A DNA stretch of 43,702 bases from an uncultured Nitrospira sp. (GTDB lineage Bacteria; Nitrospirota; Nitrospiria; Nitrospirales; Nitrospiraceae): NCBI GenBank assembly GCA_902500995.1, contig CABVSR010000018.1:1-43702 (forward strand), given 5' to 3'. The notes under the pieces are model-generated. The model did not search any database and was not told the DNA's origin. It worked only from the letters and a program-made list of their open reading frames with translations. Made by a program: the position numbers and the translations under genes. Shown here piece by piece: positions 1-7,835 of this stretch (within the stretch, counting starts at the first letter, position 1; each line of letters begins with the position of its first letter).

Positions 1-1546
1 TCCCCCAGCGATGTTCGGTCATGCCCAGGCCATGCACCGCCATCGAGCCGCCGCTCTTTGCATAGAGACGCGCCGCCTCGGCGATGAGATGGGCCGGCAC
101 TCCGGTCAACTTCGAGGTCAGTGCAGGAGTACAGTCCTCCACCACCTTCAGCCATTCCTCGAAACCTTCGGTCCGATCACGCACAAACGCGGCATCGGTC
201 AGGTGTTCCTTTGCGATGACATGCCCCATGCCGTTCAACAGGGCGACGTTCGTACCCGGATGCAGCTGCAGATGCAGATCGGCCAGGTGCGCCAATTCCG
301 TGCGCCGCGGGTCCACGACGATCAACGGCACCCCGTGCCGCGCGGCCCGTTTGATGCACGCGCCCAGCACCGGGTGGGATTCAGTGGGATTGGCGCCGAC
401 CACGAGAATCAGTTTCGCCAGATCCAGATCGTGAATGGAATTCGTCGCCGCGGAAGCACCGAGTGTTTCCATCATCCCGGTGACGGTCGCGCTATGGCAG
501 ACACGCGCGCAATTGTCGATATGGTTGGTACCGATCACGCAGCGCATGAATTTGCCGAACAGATAATTTTCTTCGTTCGTGCCGCGGCTGGACGAGATCG
601 TCGCCAGCGCATCAGGTCCGTAGGCCTCCTTGATGCGACTCCATTCTTCGGCAATCCGGTCGAGGGCGGCAGACCAGGAGAGTTCCACCCATCTGTCGCC
701 TTGCCGGAGCAGAGGTTTACGCAGCCGGTCCGGCGCATAGTTGTAGGTCCAGCCGAAACGCCCCTTCATACAGGCATGGCCTCGATTCGAGGGGCCGTCG
801 TCAGCTGGCACCATGCTCACCACCCGTTCGTCTCGCACACCGGCATCGAAGGCGCAACCGACGCCGCAATAGGCGCAGGTGGTACGAACGGTTTGCGCCG
901 GCGGGCCATCTTCAATCACCGTTTTTTCGATCAACGCGCCGGTCGGGCATTCCTTGACGCAGGCGCCGCAGGAGACGCAGTTCGACGAGGCAAACCCTGC
1001 CGCCTCGCCACTCAAGGCCGCGCTACCCGCCGCCGGACGGCTGGAAAACCCTCGATACAACATCGTCAGGGCATGGGTGCCTTGAATCTCATCACAAGCG
1101 CGCACGCAACGGGCGCATGAGATACAGATAGTATTGTCAAAAACGAAAAACGGATTGGACCGATCGACAATGTTGGCCCTGCCGGCAGGCTGCCGATAAC
1201 GCACCTCCGTCAGCCCCAACGACCCGGCCAACCTTTGCAAAAGCTCCGGCACGGCATCGCCCGGCGGCTGCTCGGACAGATAGAGCTCGACCAAATGTTT
1301 CCTCAGACGGGTGAGACGTTCGCTGTCCGTGTGAACGACCATGCCTTCGCGCACCGGCGTGGTGCAGGAAGCGGGCGTACCGGCCTGACCCTCAACTTCG
1401 CAGAGACAGAGGCGGCAAGAGCCGAACGGGGCTAAATGGTCCGAAGCGCACAGCCCGGGAATATCAATCCCGGCCCGCGTCGCCGCGCGATACACCGAAT
1501 CGCCTGGCCACGCTTCGACCGCTCGTCCGTTGATTTCAAACTTCAA
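1..1546 (-). CDS. fdsA: NAD-dependent formate dehydrogenase, alpha (catalytic) subunit, partial
   Basis: Molybdopterin catalytic subunit oxidising formate to CO2, passing electrons through Fe-S clusters to FdsB/FdsG and NAD+. The 3' end lies outside the window; 515 codons are present of a family length near 950. I translated the minus strand from a TTG at 1546 with GAGGA five bases upstream. Visible: N-terminal [2Fe-2S] domain (C33, C44, C47, C61), two ferredoxin-type clusters (C141-C151 and C190-C200), then the molybdopterin domain with its own cluster (C224, C227, C231, C259). The active-site motif NCARVCHSATV places Cys350 (bases 497-499) where other formate dehydrogenases have Sec or Cys. 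The following Arg-Val-Cys-His context favours formate dehydrogenase over NuoG. The His-Cys3 cluster motif usually seen between the [2Fe-2S] and ferredoxin regions is not visible. Last gene of the fdsG-fdsB-fdsA set. Confidence 0.9.
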   Translation of the reverse strand, partial: MKFEINGRAVEAWPGDSVYRAATRAGIDIPGLCASDHLAPFGSCRLCLCEVEGQAGTPASCTTPVREGMVVHTDSERLTRLRKHLVELYLSEQPPGDAVPELLQRLAGSLGLTEVRYRQPAGRANIVDRSNPFFVFDNTICISCARCVRACDEIQGTHALTMLYRGFSSRPAAGSAALSGEAAGFASSNCVSCGACVKECPTGALIEKTVIEDGPPAQTVRTTCAYCGVGCAFDAGVRDERVVSMVPADDGPSNRGHACMKGRFGWTYNYAPDRLRKPLLRQGDRWVELSWSAALDRIAEEWSRIKEAYGPDALATISSSRGTNEENYLFGKFMRCVIGTNHIDNCARVCHSATVTGMMETLGASAATNSIHDLDLAKLILVVGANPTESHPVLGACIKRAARHGVPLIVVDPRRTELAHLADLHLQLHPGTNVALLNGMGHVIAKEHLTDAAFVRDRTEGFEEWLKVVEDCTPALTSKLTGVPAHLIAEAARLYAKSGGSMAVHGLGMTEHRWG

Positions 1547-1555
1547 AGGAGTCCT

Positions 1556-1653
1556 CGTATCTCGTCGTTCGTTTTACGTTTCACCTTTCACGTCTTACGC
1601 TTCACGCTTCACGAGAGACGCTTCACGTTTCACGTTTTACATCTCACGTTTCA
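1556..1653 (-). repeat. Heptad tandem repeat, family I, locus A
   Basis: Between fdsB and fdsA. Read on the minus strand it is a run of degenerate 7-base units (GTGAAAC, GTGAAGC) followed by ACGAACG/ACGAGAT-type units. The fdsB stop codon TGA is itself the GTGA of the first unit. Same composition and order as loci at 3602, 18579 and 19565. Confidence 0.85.
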
Positions 1654-3147
1654 CGTTCTCAGCTTGCTCCGGAACTCGACGGGAAAATGTTCAATGGCTG
1701 TGAGCACCGGATAGGGCGCCCGCCCTCCGAGGGCGCAGAGGCTCGCGAGCTTCATGGTTTCACCGAGGTCGTCCAACAGCGCCAGGTCCTCCGAGGTGCC
1801 GCCGCCGGCTTGAATGCGCTCGAGGATTTCACGCCCGCGCACGGAGCCGATCCGGCAGGGCGTGCACTTGCCGCAAGACTCGTCCGCCGTAAACGCCATG
1901 AAATGCCGCGCCAGATCTACCATGTCGGTCTCATGGTCGTAGACGACGATCCCGCCATGGCCGAGCACCGCGCCGGCTTTGGCAAAGGCGTCATAACAAA
2001 TCGGCAGCTCCAATCCGGCGGCGGGAAAGAGGCTGCCGAGCGGCCCGCCGACCTGCACCGCCTTGAACCGCGAACCAGGCGCCATGCCCCCGCCGAACTG
2101 GTCCAACACCTGGCGCAGACTCAACCCGAAGGGCACCTCCACCAGTCCCGGATGTTTCACGCGCCCGCCTAACTGCAAGGCGATGGTGCCGCGAGAATGT
2201 TCGGTGCCGAGAGACGCATGCCAGGCGCCGCCGCGCGACAGAATTTGAGGGATCGTGGCGAAGGTCAGGACATTGCTCACAATGGTCGGCCGGCCGTACA
2301 AGCCGGCCTGCGCCGGATAGGGAGGCCTGGCGCGCACGATTCCCCGCTTCCCTTCCAGCGATTCCAGAAGCGCCGTCTCTTCTCCGCAGACATAGGATCC
2401 GGCTCCATCCACCACCTCGATCGGGAACGGTTCACCGTCTATGTCCAACAATTCCGCCTCGTCGGCCTTGTGGATGGCCGCGCGTAATGTGGCTGCCGCT
2501 GCCGGATATTCCTGCCGGCAATAGACGTAGCCGCGGCTCGCGCCGATCGCCCTGGCGCAGATCAGCATGCCTTCCAGTAGTCGAAAGGGATCGCCTTCCA
2601 GAATCATCCGGTCGCAGTAGGTACCGGCATCGCCTTCATCGGCATTGGCGACAACATATTTGGGGTGCGCCTTGGCTTGTTGCGCCACCTTCCATTTATT
2701 CCAGACAGGAAAGGCCGCTCCGCCTCGCCCTCGTAGCCCCGAGATGCGAAGTTCCTCGATGATCGCATCGGGAGCGAGCCGGAAGGCCTCTTCCAGCCCG
2801 GCCAGGCCGCCGCGCGCCTGGTAGGCATCCAGGGCCAAGGGTTCGGTCTCGCCGAAGTTGGCAAAGGTGTACCGGGCTTGATGCGCAAGAAAGGGAATAG
2901 ACCGGACCGCGGTGCCGCCCGTTCCCGACAGGATGGACGGAAGGTCATCAGGCGTGACGTTGAACCAGGCGATCCGGCCGTCAGGACCGTCCCGTTCCAC
3001 CATCGGCTCAAGAAAAAAGGCTCCCCGCGAGGACACACGGATGAGTTGCACCTCAGGACGGTCGGCCCAGGCGTCCGCCAGCGAGCCGGCTCCGGCTGCC
3101 CGGGCAGAGGTGTCGTTGGACAGGTAGAGTCGCGTGGGGTTGCTCAT
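1651..3147 (-). CDS. fdsB: NAD-dependent formate dehydrogenase, beta subunit (NuoF-like, FMN/NAD binding)
   Basis: Diaphorase subunit: FMN takes electrons from the Fe-S chain and reduces NAD+. 498 aa, matching FdsB/HoxF-type proteins. The N-terminal ~100 residues are a thioredoxin-fold-like domain without clear cluster cysteines. The NuoF core follows: GRGGAAFP (140-147) for FMN/NADH, the acidic NADEGDAGTY segment (168-177), GAGSYVCGEETALL (248-261), and a C-terminal [4Fe-4S] site with C425, C428, C431 and C471. ATG start at 3147, one base after the fdsG stop, so translation is probably coupled. The C-terminus ends in the heptad repeat, which supplies the stop codon. NuoF of complex I is excluded because the partner is a formate dehydrogenase alpha subunit. 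Confidence 0.93.
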   Translation of the reverse strand: MSNPTRLYLSNDTSARAAGAGSLADAWADRPEVQLIRVSSRGAFFLEPMVERDGPDGRIAWFNVTPDDLPSILSGTGGTAVRSIPFLAHQARYTFANFGETEPLALDAYQARGGLAGLEEAFRLAPDAIIEELRISGLRGRGGAAFPVWNKWKVAQQAKAHPKYVVANADEGDAGTYCDRMILEGDPFRLLEGMLICARAIGASRGYVYCRQEYPAAAATLRAAIHKADEAELLDIDGEPFPIEVVDGAGSYVCGEETALLESLEGKRGIVRARPPYPAQAGLYGRPTIVSNVLTFATIPQILSRGGAWHASLGTEHSRGTIALQLGGRVKHPGLVEVPFGLSLRQVLDQFGGGMAPGSRFKAVQVGGPLGSLFPAAGLELPICYDAFAKAGAVLGHGGIVVYDHETDMVDLARHFMAFTADESCGKCTPCRIGSVRGREILERIQAGGGTSEDLALLDDLGETMKLASLCALGGRAPYPVLTAIEHFPVEFRSKLRT

Positions 3148-3148
3148 G

Positions 3149-3601
3149 TTACCGGTATCGCTTCAGTATCGTCTCCACCTCCGACGGCAACACCCGACCA
3201 TAGAGGTCGCGGTCGATCGTCACCGTCGGCGAGACGGCGCAATTGCCTGCGCAGGACATGGTGCCGAGCGTAAATTTCCCTCCCGGCGTGGATTCACCCA
3301 CGTCGGCGCGAAGGTAGTCTTGAAGTGCTCGCAGCACGCGGCCGCACCCGTTGGCATAGCAGGATTCACCCATGCAGACGCGGATGACGTGGCGGCCAGG
3401 AGCGGCGACCCGCAAATCGGGATAGTAGGACAGCACTCCGGCAACCAGGGCGGTAGTGGTATCCAAGCTGCGCGCGATCTCGGAAATCGCCTCCACCGGC
3501 ACATGGCCGACCTGCTCCTGGATGGCAAGGAGTGTCTTGAGCACATTGGGCGGCTCACTCCGCACCTGCCTCAAAATGCTTTGCACCTGCTCATGCATCA
3601 T
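3149..3601 (-). CDS. fdsG: NAD-dependent formate dehydrogenase, gamma subunit (NuoE-like [2Fe-2S])
   Basis: 150-aa NuoE-like subunit carrying a [2Fe-2S] cluster ligated by C76 and C81 (CMGESC) and C117 and C121 (CAGNC), the usual C-x4-C...C-x3-C pattern. It pairs with FdsB to form the diaphorase unit. The reading frame is open further upstream to 3715, but those ~38 codons only translate the heptad repeat (KREA.., TRYEIRE..), so I start at the Met-Met pair at 3601. There is no strong Shine-Dalgarno; the GACGAGA at the end of the repeat is the only purine-rich stretch upstream. First of three tightly spaced fds genes on the minus strand. Confidence 0.92.
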   Translation of the reverse strand: MMHEQVQSILRQVRSEPPNVLKTLLAIQEQVGHVPVEAISEIARSLDTTTALVAGVLSYYPDLRVAAPGRHVIRVCMGESCYANGCGRVLRALQDYLRADVGESTPGGKFTLGTMSCAGNCAVSPTVTIDRDLYGRVLPSEVETILKRYR

Positions 3602-3765
3602 ATCTCGTCGTTCGTCGTTCGTCTCTCGTATCTCGTATCTCGTCGTTCGTATCTCGTGTTGCGCTTCACGCTTCACGAGAGACGCTTCACGGCTTGGGCT
3701 CGGCTCACGTTTCACCTTTCACGTCTAACGCTTCACGCTTCACGAGATACGCTTCACGTTTCACC
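3602..3765 (-). repeat. Heptad tandem repeat, family I, locus B
   Basis: Fills the whole gap between the unknown gene ending at 3766 and fdsG. On the minus strand GTGAAAC/GTGAAGC units begin two bases after the TGA stop and pass into ACGAGAT/ACGAACG units that end directly at the fdsG start codon. Confidence 0.85.
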
Positions 3766-5133
3766 TCAGCAGAGGCCGACATGCGCTCGCAGAATGTTGT
3801 AATCGAACGCGACCACCCCGGCGCGGAGGAGTCCGACATCGCACCGTTCCATGTCATCGATGAGACCGGCAACCCGATCCCGCCCGGCCGCCGTCCTGGC
3901 GACATGCCGCGGCGTCTCGCCGCCCAGTGCCGGAGATTCGCGGTCCGCCCATTCCAGATAGACGGTTTCAAGAAACGCCTTGAGCGATACACGATCCTCC
4001 TCGGCAGTCACCACGACCGTCAGCGGTTCACTACCCGACAATTCGTCCTTCGTGACCTGCCGTACCGGCGGCTGGACACTTTCTCCGCGAAAGTGCAGCG
4101 AATACCCGAACGTGGCAGCCAGGCGATGCTTAATCGCATCCAGCCGCTCCCGGGAATCACATTCCAGGAACAGTTCCGTCGCCGTCACTGTCACTCGGGC
4201 CTGAAGAGCGTCTTCTGCCTGCGGCCTCCCCATCTGGACGAAGCGACGGAGTTTCGTGGAAACAGCACTTCCCTCCCGCCTGGGCGGCGCTTCCTCCGTC
4301 CAGCCCTCCAACTCGGCCATTCCGCCGGCGATAAAGGTGAATTCGTGGTGTTCATAGAGGGCGATCACATACAAATAGGCCGCCCCGGTTTCTGTCCGAT
4401 AACGAATCTCGCTGACCGCTTCCAATAAGGCCGCCAACCGCATGCGCGCAAAATTCCTCATCAGCAGATGCCCGTACCGCTTGGCAAATTCCGGCCAGTC
4501 GCCGAGTTCGAACGATCCCCCGACCACCTCCATCTCGCGGCGCTCGTCGCCGGTGGTCTCGTACAGCGCCCGCGCATCCGCTCCGGACAGCACCAAGACC
4601 GGCCCCGCCGGCACCGCCAGGGTACTTTCCGGATCGCCCGGTTGACGCACCAGGCGCGTCAACAATACCGAGCCTGTCTCCGTGTCCAGGTTCAACCCCT
4701 CCGCAGGAATCTGGTATAGCCGCCGGTCTCCCATCGATCGCAGACTGTGCCGCGCCGCACCGGGCTGCGGCGGGAGAACCTCCACGAGATCCAGATAGGA
4801 ATGTTTCAATGGATCGAGCCAGGCCCGCTCTTCTTCGGGAATGTGCTCGGTGATGACGTCGCGCAATTGCTCGATGAGGGTCAGCTGCCCGTCTTCCGGA
4901 TAAAAATCGGCATACAGCAGCAGATCCGCCAGTTCGACTTCCTCCCGCAGCGGCGACAGGGGCGACTGGCTCCCGAGTTCGACATACACTTGCAAGGCCC
5001 GTTCGAAAGCGATCCGGCGTTGCTGCGCGAATCCCGGCGAAACGGACAGCCGATCGAGCCGCGACAGGAGATGAGCCAGGTCCTTATCGACCGGCGCAGC
5101 ACGTCCGGCGACTCGTTCATTGGCCAGCTTCAT
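3766..5133 (-). CDS. Conserved protein of unknown function upstream of fds genes
   Basis: 455 aa, soluble, no signal peptide or membrane segment, acidic and Leu-rich, predicted mostly helical. I recognise no catalytic motif. The segment SPALGGETPRHVARTAAGR near residue 410, followed by a stretch ending RAHVGL, resembles a C-terminal motif (PALGGxTPREAA..GR) that I associate with SEC-C-type and plasmid-related bacterial proteins; this is a weak family hint only. Start chosen at ATG 5133: GGAGG lies six bases upstream, while a TTG one codon earlier would be too close. About 100 bases separate it from the UspA gene upstream, and its stop is followed by the heptad repeat and fdsG, so co-transcription with formate dehydrogenase is possible but not shown. 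Confidence 0.75.
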   Translation of the reverse strand: MKLANERVAGRAAPVDKDLAHLLSRLDRLSVSPGFAQQRRIAFERALQVYVELGSQSPLSPLREEVELADLLLYADFYPEDGQLTLIEQLRDVITEHIPEEERAWLDPLKHSYLDLVEVLPPQPGAARHSLRSMGDRRLYQIPAEGLNLDTETGSVLLTRLVRQPGDPESTLAVPAGPVLVLSGADARALYETTGDERREMEVVGGSFELGDWPEFAKRYGHLLMRNFARMRLAALLEAVSEIRYRTETGAAYLYVIALYEHHEFTFIAGGMAELEGWTEEAPPRREGSAVSTKLRRFVQMGRPQAEDALQARVTVTATELFLECDSRERLDAIKHRLAATFGYSLHFRGESVQPPVRQVTKDELSGSEPLTVVVTAEEDRVSLKAFLETVYLEWADRESPALGGETPRHVARTAAGRDRVAGLIDDMERCDVGLLRAGVVAFDYNILRAHVGLC

Positions 5134-5236
5134 CAATCTCCTCCCGAACCACCGCTTCCGGAGAGGCGGCGATCACAACTGGCGGTGCCTTCCCTTTCAG
5201 CAGACATGGTTGCCTCCTTGCCGGCAGCCGGGCACA

Positions 5237-6178
5237 TTACGTAGTTCCCAGCGGGACCACACGCTCATGATCCGCGCCGAAATTGAATTGGCGTACGGTC
5301 AGAACCGGGCAGGGAGCATGCCGCAGCATCGCGCCGGCAATACTGCCGAGCAGTACATGGGAAATCCCTCGCCGCCCGTGCGTGCCCATGATCATCAGAT
5401 CGAACCCCTGTTGCGTCACGTAGGAAGCAATCGAATCGGCCGGCAGCCCCGGCTTGAGCACGTGATCGGCCTTGAGGCCCTGAGCAGTGACGCAGGCAGT
5501 CAAGACGCTGAGGCGCTTCTCCAGATAGTTGCGCTGCTCTTTCCACTCCTTCGCGTGGCTCAAGCTGAAATCCAGCCCGTAGGCCACCGGTTCCATTGCA
5601 TGGAGAATGGTGATGGCCGCTCCGAGCGGTTTGGCAAACTGCACCGCATACTCCAAGGCATCCAGCGAACAGGTAGAAAGATCGATGGGAACCACAATCC
5701 GCTTGATGGCAGGGGCCGGCGCCGCCGGCGTCTTCTCGCCTTTTTCCGCCTTCACCGCCAGGACCGGGCAAGGCGACACCCGTACGACCCTTTCGGCCGT
5801 GCTGCCCACCAACACATGATCCAGGCCCGTACGGCCATGGGTGCCGACGACCAGCAGATCCGCGCCGATCGTCCCGGCGACGGTGTGAAGGACCTGGCTG
5901 GGTATGCCGACTTCGATGCGGGTCGAGATGGCTTGACCGGCCGCTTCCGCACGGGCCTGCACGGCGCCCAGTTGGCGAGTCGCCTCCTCCCGCAAGTGGT
6001 CCAGATACATTTTATTGACCGTATAGTCCGGGTCCATCCCCGGATACAGTTCCAGCACGGTCACGACGGAGAGGTCGGCTTTCCAGGCCCCCGCCAGGGC
6101 CAGGGCATACCCCATGGCCCGATCGGCGCAGGCCGAGAAATCGGTTGCGAACAGGATCTGCTTGATCAGGGACGCCAT
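5237..6178 (-). CDS. Universal stress protein, tandem UspA domains
   Basis: 313 aa with two Usp domains (about 4-145 and 157-300). Each ends in the ATP-binding signature G-x2-G-x9-G-S: GTHGRTGLDHVLVGS near 112-126 and GTHGRRGISHVLLGS in the second half. This suggests an ATP-binding, UspFG-like stress protein rather than non-binding UspA. The start lies three bases after the stop of the upstream cupredoxin gene, so translation is probably coupled. It belongs to the minus-strand cluster running from a sigma-54-type promoter at 7161-7176. No obvious oddity in composition. Confidence 0.93.
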   Translation of the reverse strand: MASLIKQILFATDFSACADRAMGYALALAGAWKADLSVVTVLELYPGMDPDYTVNKMYLDHLREEATRQLGAVQARAEAAGQAISTRIEVGIPSQVLHTVAGTIGADLLVVGTHGRTGLDHVLVGSTAERVVRVSPCPVLAVKAEKGEKTPAAPAPAIKRIVVPIDLSTCSLDALEYAVQFAKPLGAAITILHAMEPVAYGLDFSLSHAKEWKEQRNYLEKRLSVLTACVTAQGLKADHVLKPGLPADSIASYVTQQGFDLMIMGTHGRRGISHVLLGSIAGAMLRHAPCPVLTVRQFNFGADHERVVPLGTT

Positions 6179-6181
6179 GAA

Positions 6182-6610
6182 TTACGCCGCCTCCACGTTG
6201 AGGAGGAGGAATTCTCCCTTCATGTTCTGGTGGATCGAACAACGGAATTCATGCCGCCCCGGCCGCTCCATGACAAACCGGATCACCGCGGATTTTTTTC
6301 CGTCCAGGAACAGCCCGTTGATGCCGCGGCCATAAGACACGACGCCGCCGGATTCCACCCGCGTTTGGAGGCCCTCGAACATGGTGGAGCCGAAATCGTG
6401 GCGGTCTTGATCCTCATTCGTGATGGTAATGACTGTGGCCACTCCCAGCCGGAGCGGCATCTGTTTGGTGACGAAAGCATAATCCTTGATCGCCACTTCG
6501 ATCCGCTGCTCCGCCTGCGCTCCCCCCTGCGAACAGAGGGCCAGCACAAAACAGACCGCCAACCAGACTCGCCCTCCGCTCAGAACCGCCGATCTCTGCT
6601 TCAAACCCAT
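6182..6610 (-). CDS. Secreted cupredoxin-domain protein
   Basis: 142 aa with an N-terminal signal peptide (basic start, hydrophobic 14-27, cleavage probably near AQA-EQ around 33). The rest fits a single cupredoxin beta-barrel: H71 (DRHDFGS) and C124-x2-H127-x2-M130 (CSIHQNM) match the His, Cys, His, Met ligands of a type-1-like copper site. It is therefore probably a periplasmic copper electron carrier or copper-binding protein. Start chosen at ATG 6610, where AAGGAGG is seven bases upstream; an ATG two codons earlier (6616) overlaps the spacing zone. It sits between two UspA genes on the same strand. A CoxII-like or nitrosocyanin-like role cannot be excluded. Confidence 0.85.
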   Translation of the reverse strand: MGLKQRSAVLSGGRVWLAVCFVLALCSQGGAQAEQRIEVAIKDYAFVTKQMPLRLGVATVITITNEDQDRHDFGSTMFEGLQTRVESGGVVSYGRGINGLFLDGKKSAVIRFVMERPGRHEFRCSIHQNMKGEFLLLNVEAA

Positions 6611-6622
6611 GACCATGCCTCC

Positions 6623-7126
6623 TTATGATGAACTTTTCGCGGATCGCGCCTTCGCTCGCTTCACCGGCAGCGGGACCGTCAAGACCGGACAACCGGCCGT
6701 TCGCACAACTTTTTCCGCCGTCGTGCCGAAAAAGATCTTTTCGACCCCGCCCACAGCTCCTCCATAACTGCCCATGACGACTAAATCAACCCCTTCCACC
6801 CTCGCCGTCCTGGCAATTTCTTCAAAGGGAGCCCCCTCGGCCAGGATCCGTTTGATCGCCACGCCCTTCGCCTCATCCCAAGCCAGCCACTGGCGGGTAT
6901 TCAAGCGGGCAAAGTGGCGCAGATGTTTTTTCTGTTTCGCAGCTTCCGCGGCGGGAGCCAACCCGAGGCGGTTCAAAGACTCCAAGCTCCTCGTATCGAC
7001 GACGTGCAGGAGCAGCACCTCCGCCTGATAGGACCGCGCAAACGACAAAGCGATCCGGAAGGCTTCTTCGGAGCAGGCCGAGAAATCCACCGGAACGAGA
7101 ATTTTCTGAAATAAGCGATCGATCAC
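6623..7126 (-). CDS. Universal stress protein, single UspA domain
   Basis: 167 aa with one Usp domain: IDRLFQKILVPVDFSACSEEA at the start and an ATP-binding-type end GSYGGAVGG...FFGTTAEKVVR near 130-152, then a basic tail (KRAKARSAK). Start is GTG at 7126; AAGGAGG lies 14 bases upstream, further than usual, but no other in-frame start falls between. Its stop overlaps the Shine-Dalgarno of the cupredoxin gene. It is the first gene after the sigma-54-type element at 7161-7176, so it is probably the leading gene of this stress cluster. Confidence 0.88.
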   Translation of the reverse strand: MIDRLFQKILVPVDFSACSEEAFRIALSFARSYQAEVLLLHVVDTRSLESLNRLGLAPAAEAAKQKKHLRHFARLNTRQWLAWDEAKGVAIKRILAEGAPFEEIARTARVEGVDLVVMGSYGGAVGGVEKIFFGTTAEKVVRTAGCPVLTVPLPVKRAKARSAKSSS

Positions 7127-7160
7127 CGGATCTCTACGATCCTCCTTCCTTTCTGATCAC

Positions 7161-7176
7161 AGCAAGCCGGATGCCA
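7161..7176 (-). promoter_or_regulatory. Predicted sigma-54 (RpoN) promoter for the minus-strand usp cluster
   Basis: Minus strand reads TGGCAT, five bases, TTGCT: the -24 GG and -12 GC dinucleotides have the exact RpoN spacing. Start of transcription would fall near 7150, just before AAGGAGG and the GTG at 7126. The same hexamer and pentamer recur on the plus strand at 7640-7655. Confidence 0.7.
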
Positions 7177-7278
7177 TCCGCAACAAGGCGACAGTGCGAT
7201 GAAATCATCTGTATTCCCCGCGAATCCCCCGCCATCAAGCCTCTCCCGGCAATACAGAAACCAGCTTGGTGGTGTCCT

Positions 7279-7306
7279 GCTACAGGCTTTCGCTTTCTCC
7301 TGTAGC
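7279..7306. promoter_or_regulatory. Inverted repeat between divergent usp promoters
   Basis: GCTACAGG and CCTGTAGC form a perfect 8-bp inverted repeat with a 12-base spacer. It lies about 130 bases upstream of the minus-strand sigma-54 site and 340 upstream of the plus-strand one, a typical place for an enhancer-binding activator. It could equally be a weak stem-loop; no T-run follows on either strand. Confidence 0.4.
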
Positions 7307-7452
7307 GGAACGCCACAGACGGCGACATGCTGCGCCGTGATGAAAACCGCCTCTAGCCCGTCGCGCCGTTGCTTTAGCAGGCTGCGGAAAACTCGATTAG
7401 TGCATCATACGTCGCGTTTCACACACGAGCCGTCTCGCGCCAGGATAGCCCG

Positions 7453-7575
7453 CAGGATGCGCAAAAAGGCCGTCCAGCAAGGCCGCAGCGAACGAAGAGG
7501 CGAATCGTACTCGTGCCGTACGGTGAGCCTCTGAATGATGCGAGAACGCCGCTGGCGGACTTTTTCCGCATCCTG
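7453..7575. repeat. REP/MITE-like palindromic element, copy 1
   Basis: About 123 bp bounded by inverted ends (CAGGATGCGC.. and ..CCGCATCCTG) with internal blocks GGCCGCAGCGA and GCGAGAACGCCGCTGG. The same blocks occur at 9477-9600 and, inverted, at 34207-34331. No open reading frame of its own; non-coding mobile or REP-type repeat by inference. Confidence 0.8.
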
Positions 7576-7639
7576 TTAGCCATCGAGAATGCGAGGTCAT
7601 CTCGATTGACACAGGGGCAGTCCGCCGGCGCAACGGTGA

Positions 7640-7655
7640 TGGCATTCCTCTTGCT
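7640..7655 (+). promoter_or_regulatory. Predicted sigma-54 (RpoN) promoter for 7691-9364
   Basis: Plus strand TGGCAT, five bases, TTGCT, with correct -24/-12 spacing. Predicted start near 7666, giving a leader of about 25 bases before the ATG at 7691 with AAAGG in front of it. It mirrors the element at 7161-7176. Confidence 0.7.
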
Positions 7656-7690
7656 CGATCAGTGTTTACAAGGAAGGGATAAAGGTTTCC

Positions 7691-7786
7691 ATGTCGCGCA
7701 CGTCGTGGGTCTTGATTGGAGCGTTGCTTCTCGGCACAGCCGTCGTCCTGTATCTTCTTTTCTTCTGCCCGACGGAGTGCCATTGA
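7691..7786 (+). CDS. Small single-pass membrane protein (31 aa)
   Basis: Very short gene: MSRTSWVLIGALLLG..., one hydrophobic helix (about residues 6-26) and a short tail ending CPTECH with two cysteines and a His. AAAGG lies five bases upstream of ATG. It is the first gene downstream of the sigma-54-type promoter and is followed about 50 bases later by the hydrolase gene. Function unknown. The good ribosome binding site, the promoter and the clean transmembrane segment support it, but it could be fortuitous. Confidence 0.55.
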   Translation: MSRTSWVLIGALLLGTAVVLYLLFFCPTECH

Positions 7787-7835
7787 TCCGCCGCCGGATC
7801 CTCCGGACCCCGAGACCCTATTCGACAGGATGAGG

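Noticed and set aside
11-1120. Long plus-strand open frame (369 codons)
   Set aside because: Antisense to fdsA, whose minus-strand translation shows all Fe-S and active-site motifs; the plus frame has none.
3602-3715. N-terminal extension of fdsG
   Set aside because: The 38 extra codons translate the heptad repeat and do not resemble NuoE; the family start fits 3601.
5120-6628. Plus-strand open frame of 502 codons
   Set aside because: Runs opposite to the UspA and cupredoxin genes; His/Arg/Gln-rich product typical of an antisense shadow in GC-rich DNA.
7134-7328. 64-codon minus-strand frame upstream of the UspA gene
   Set aside because: Covers the sigma-54 site and the Shine-Dalgarno of the next gene; composition without protein character.
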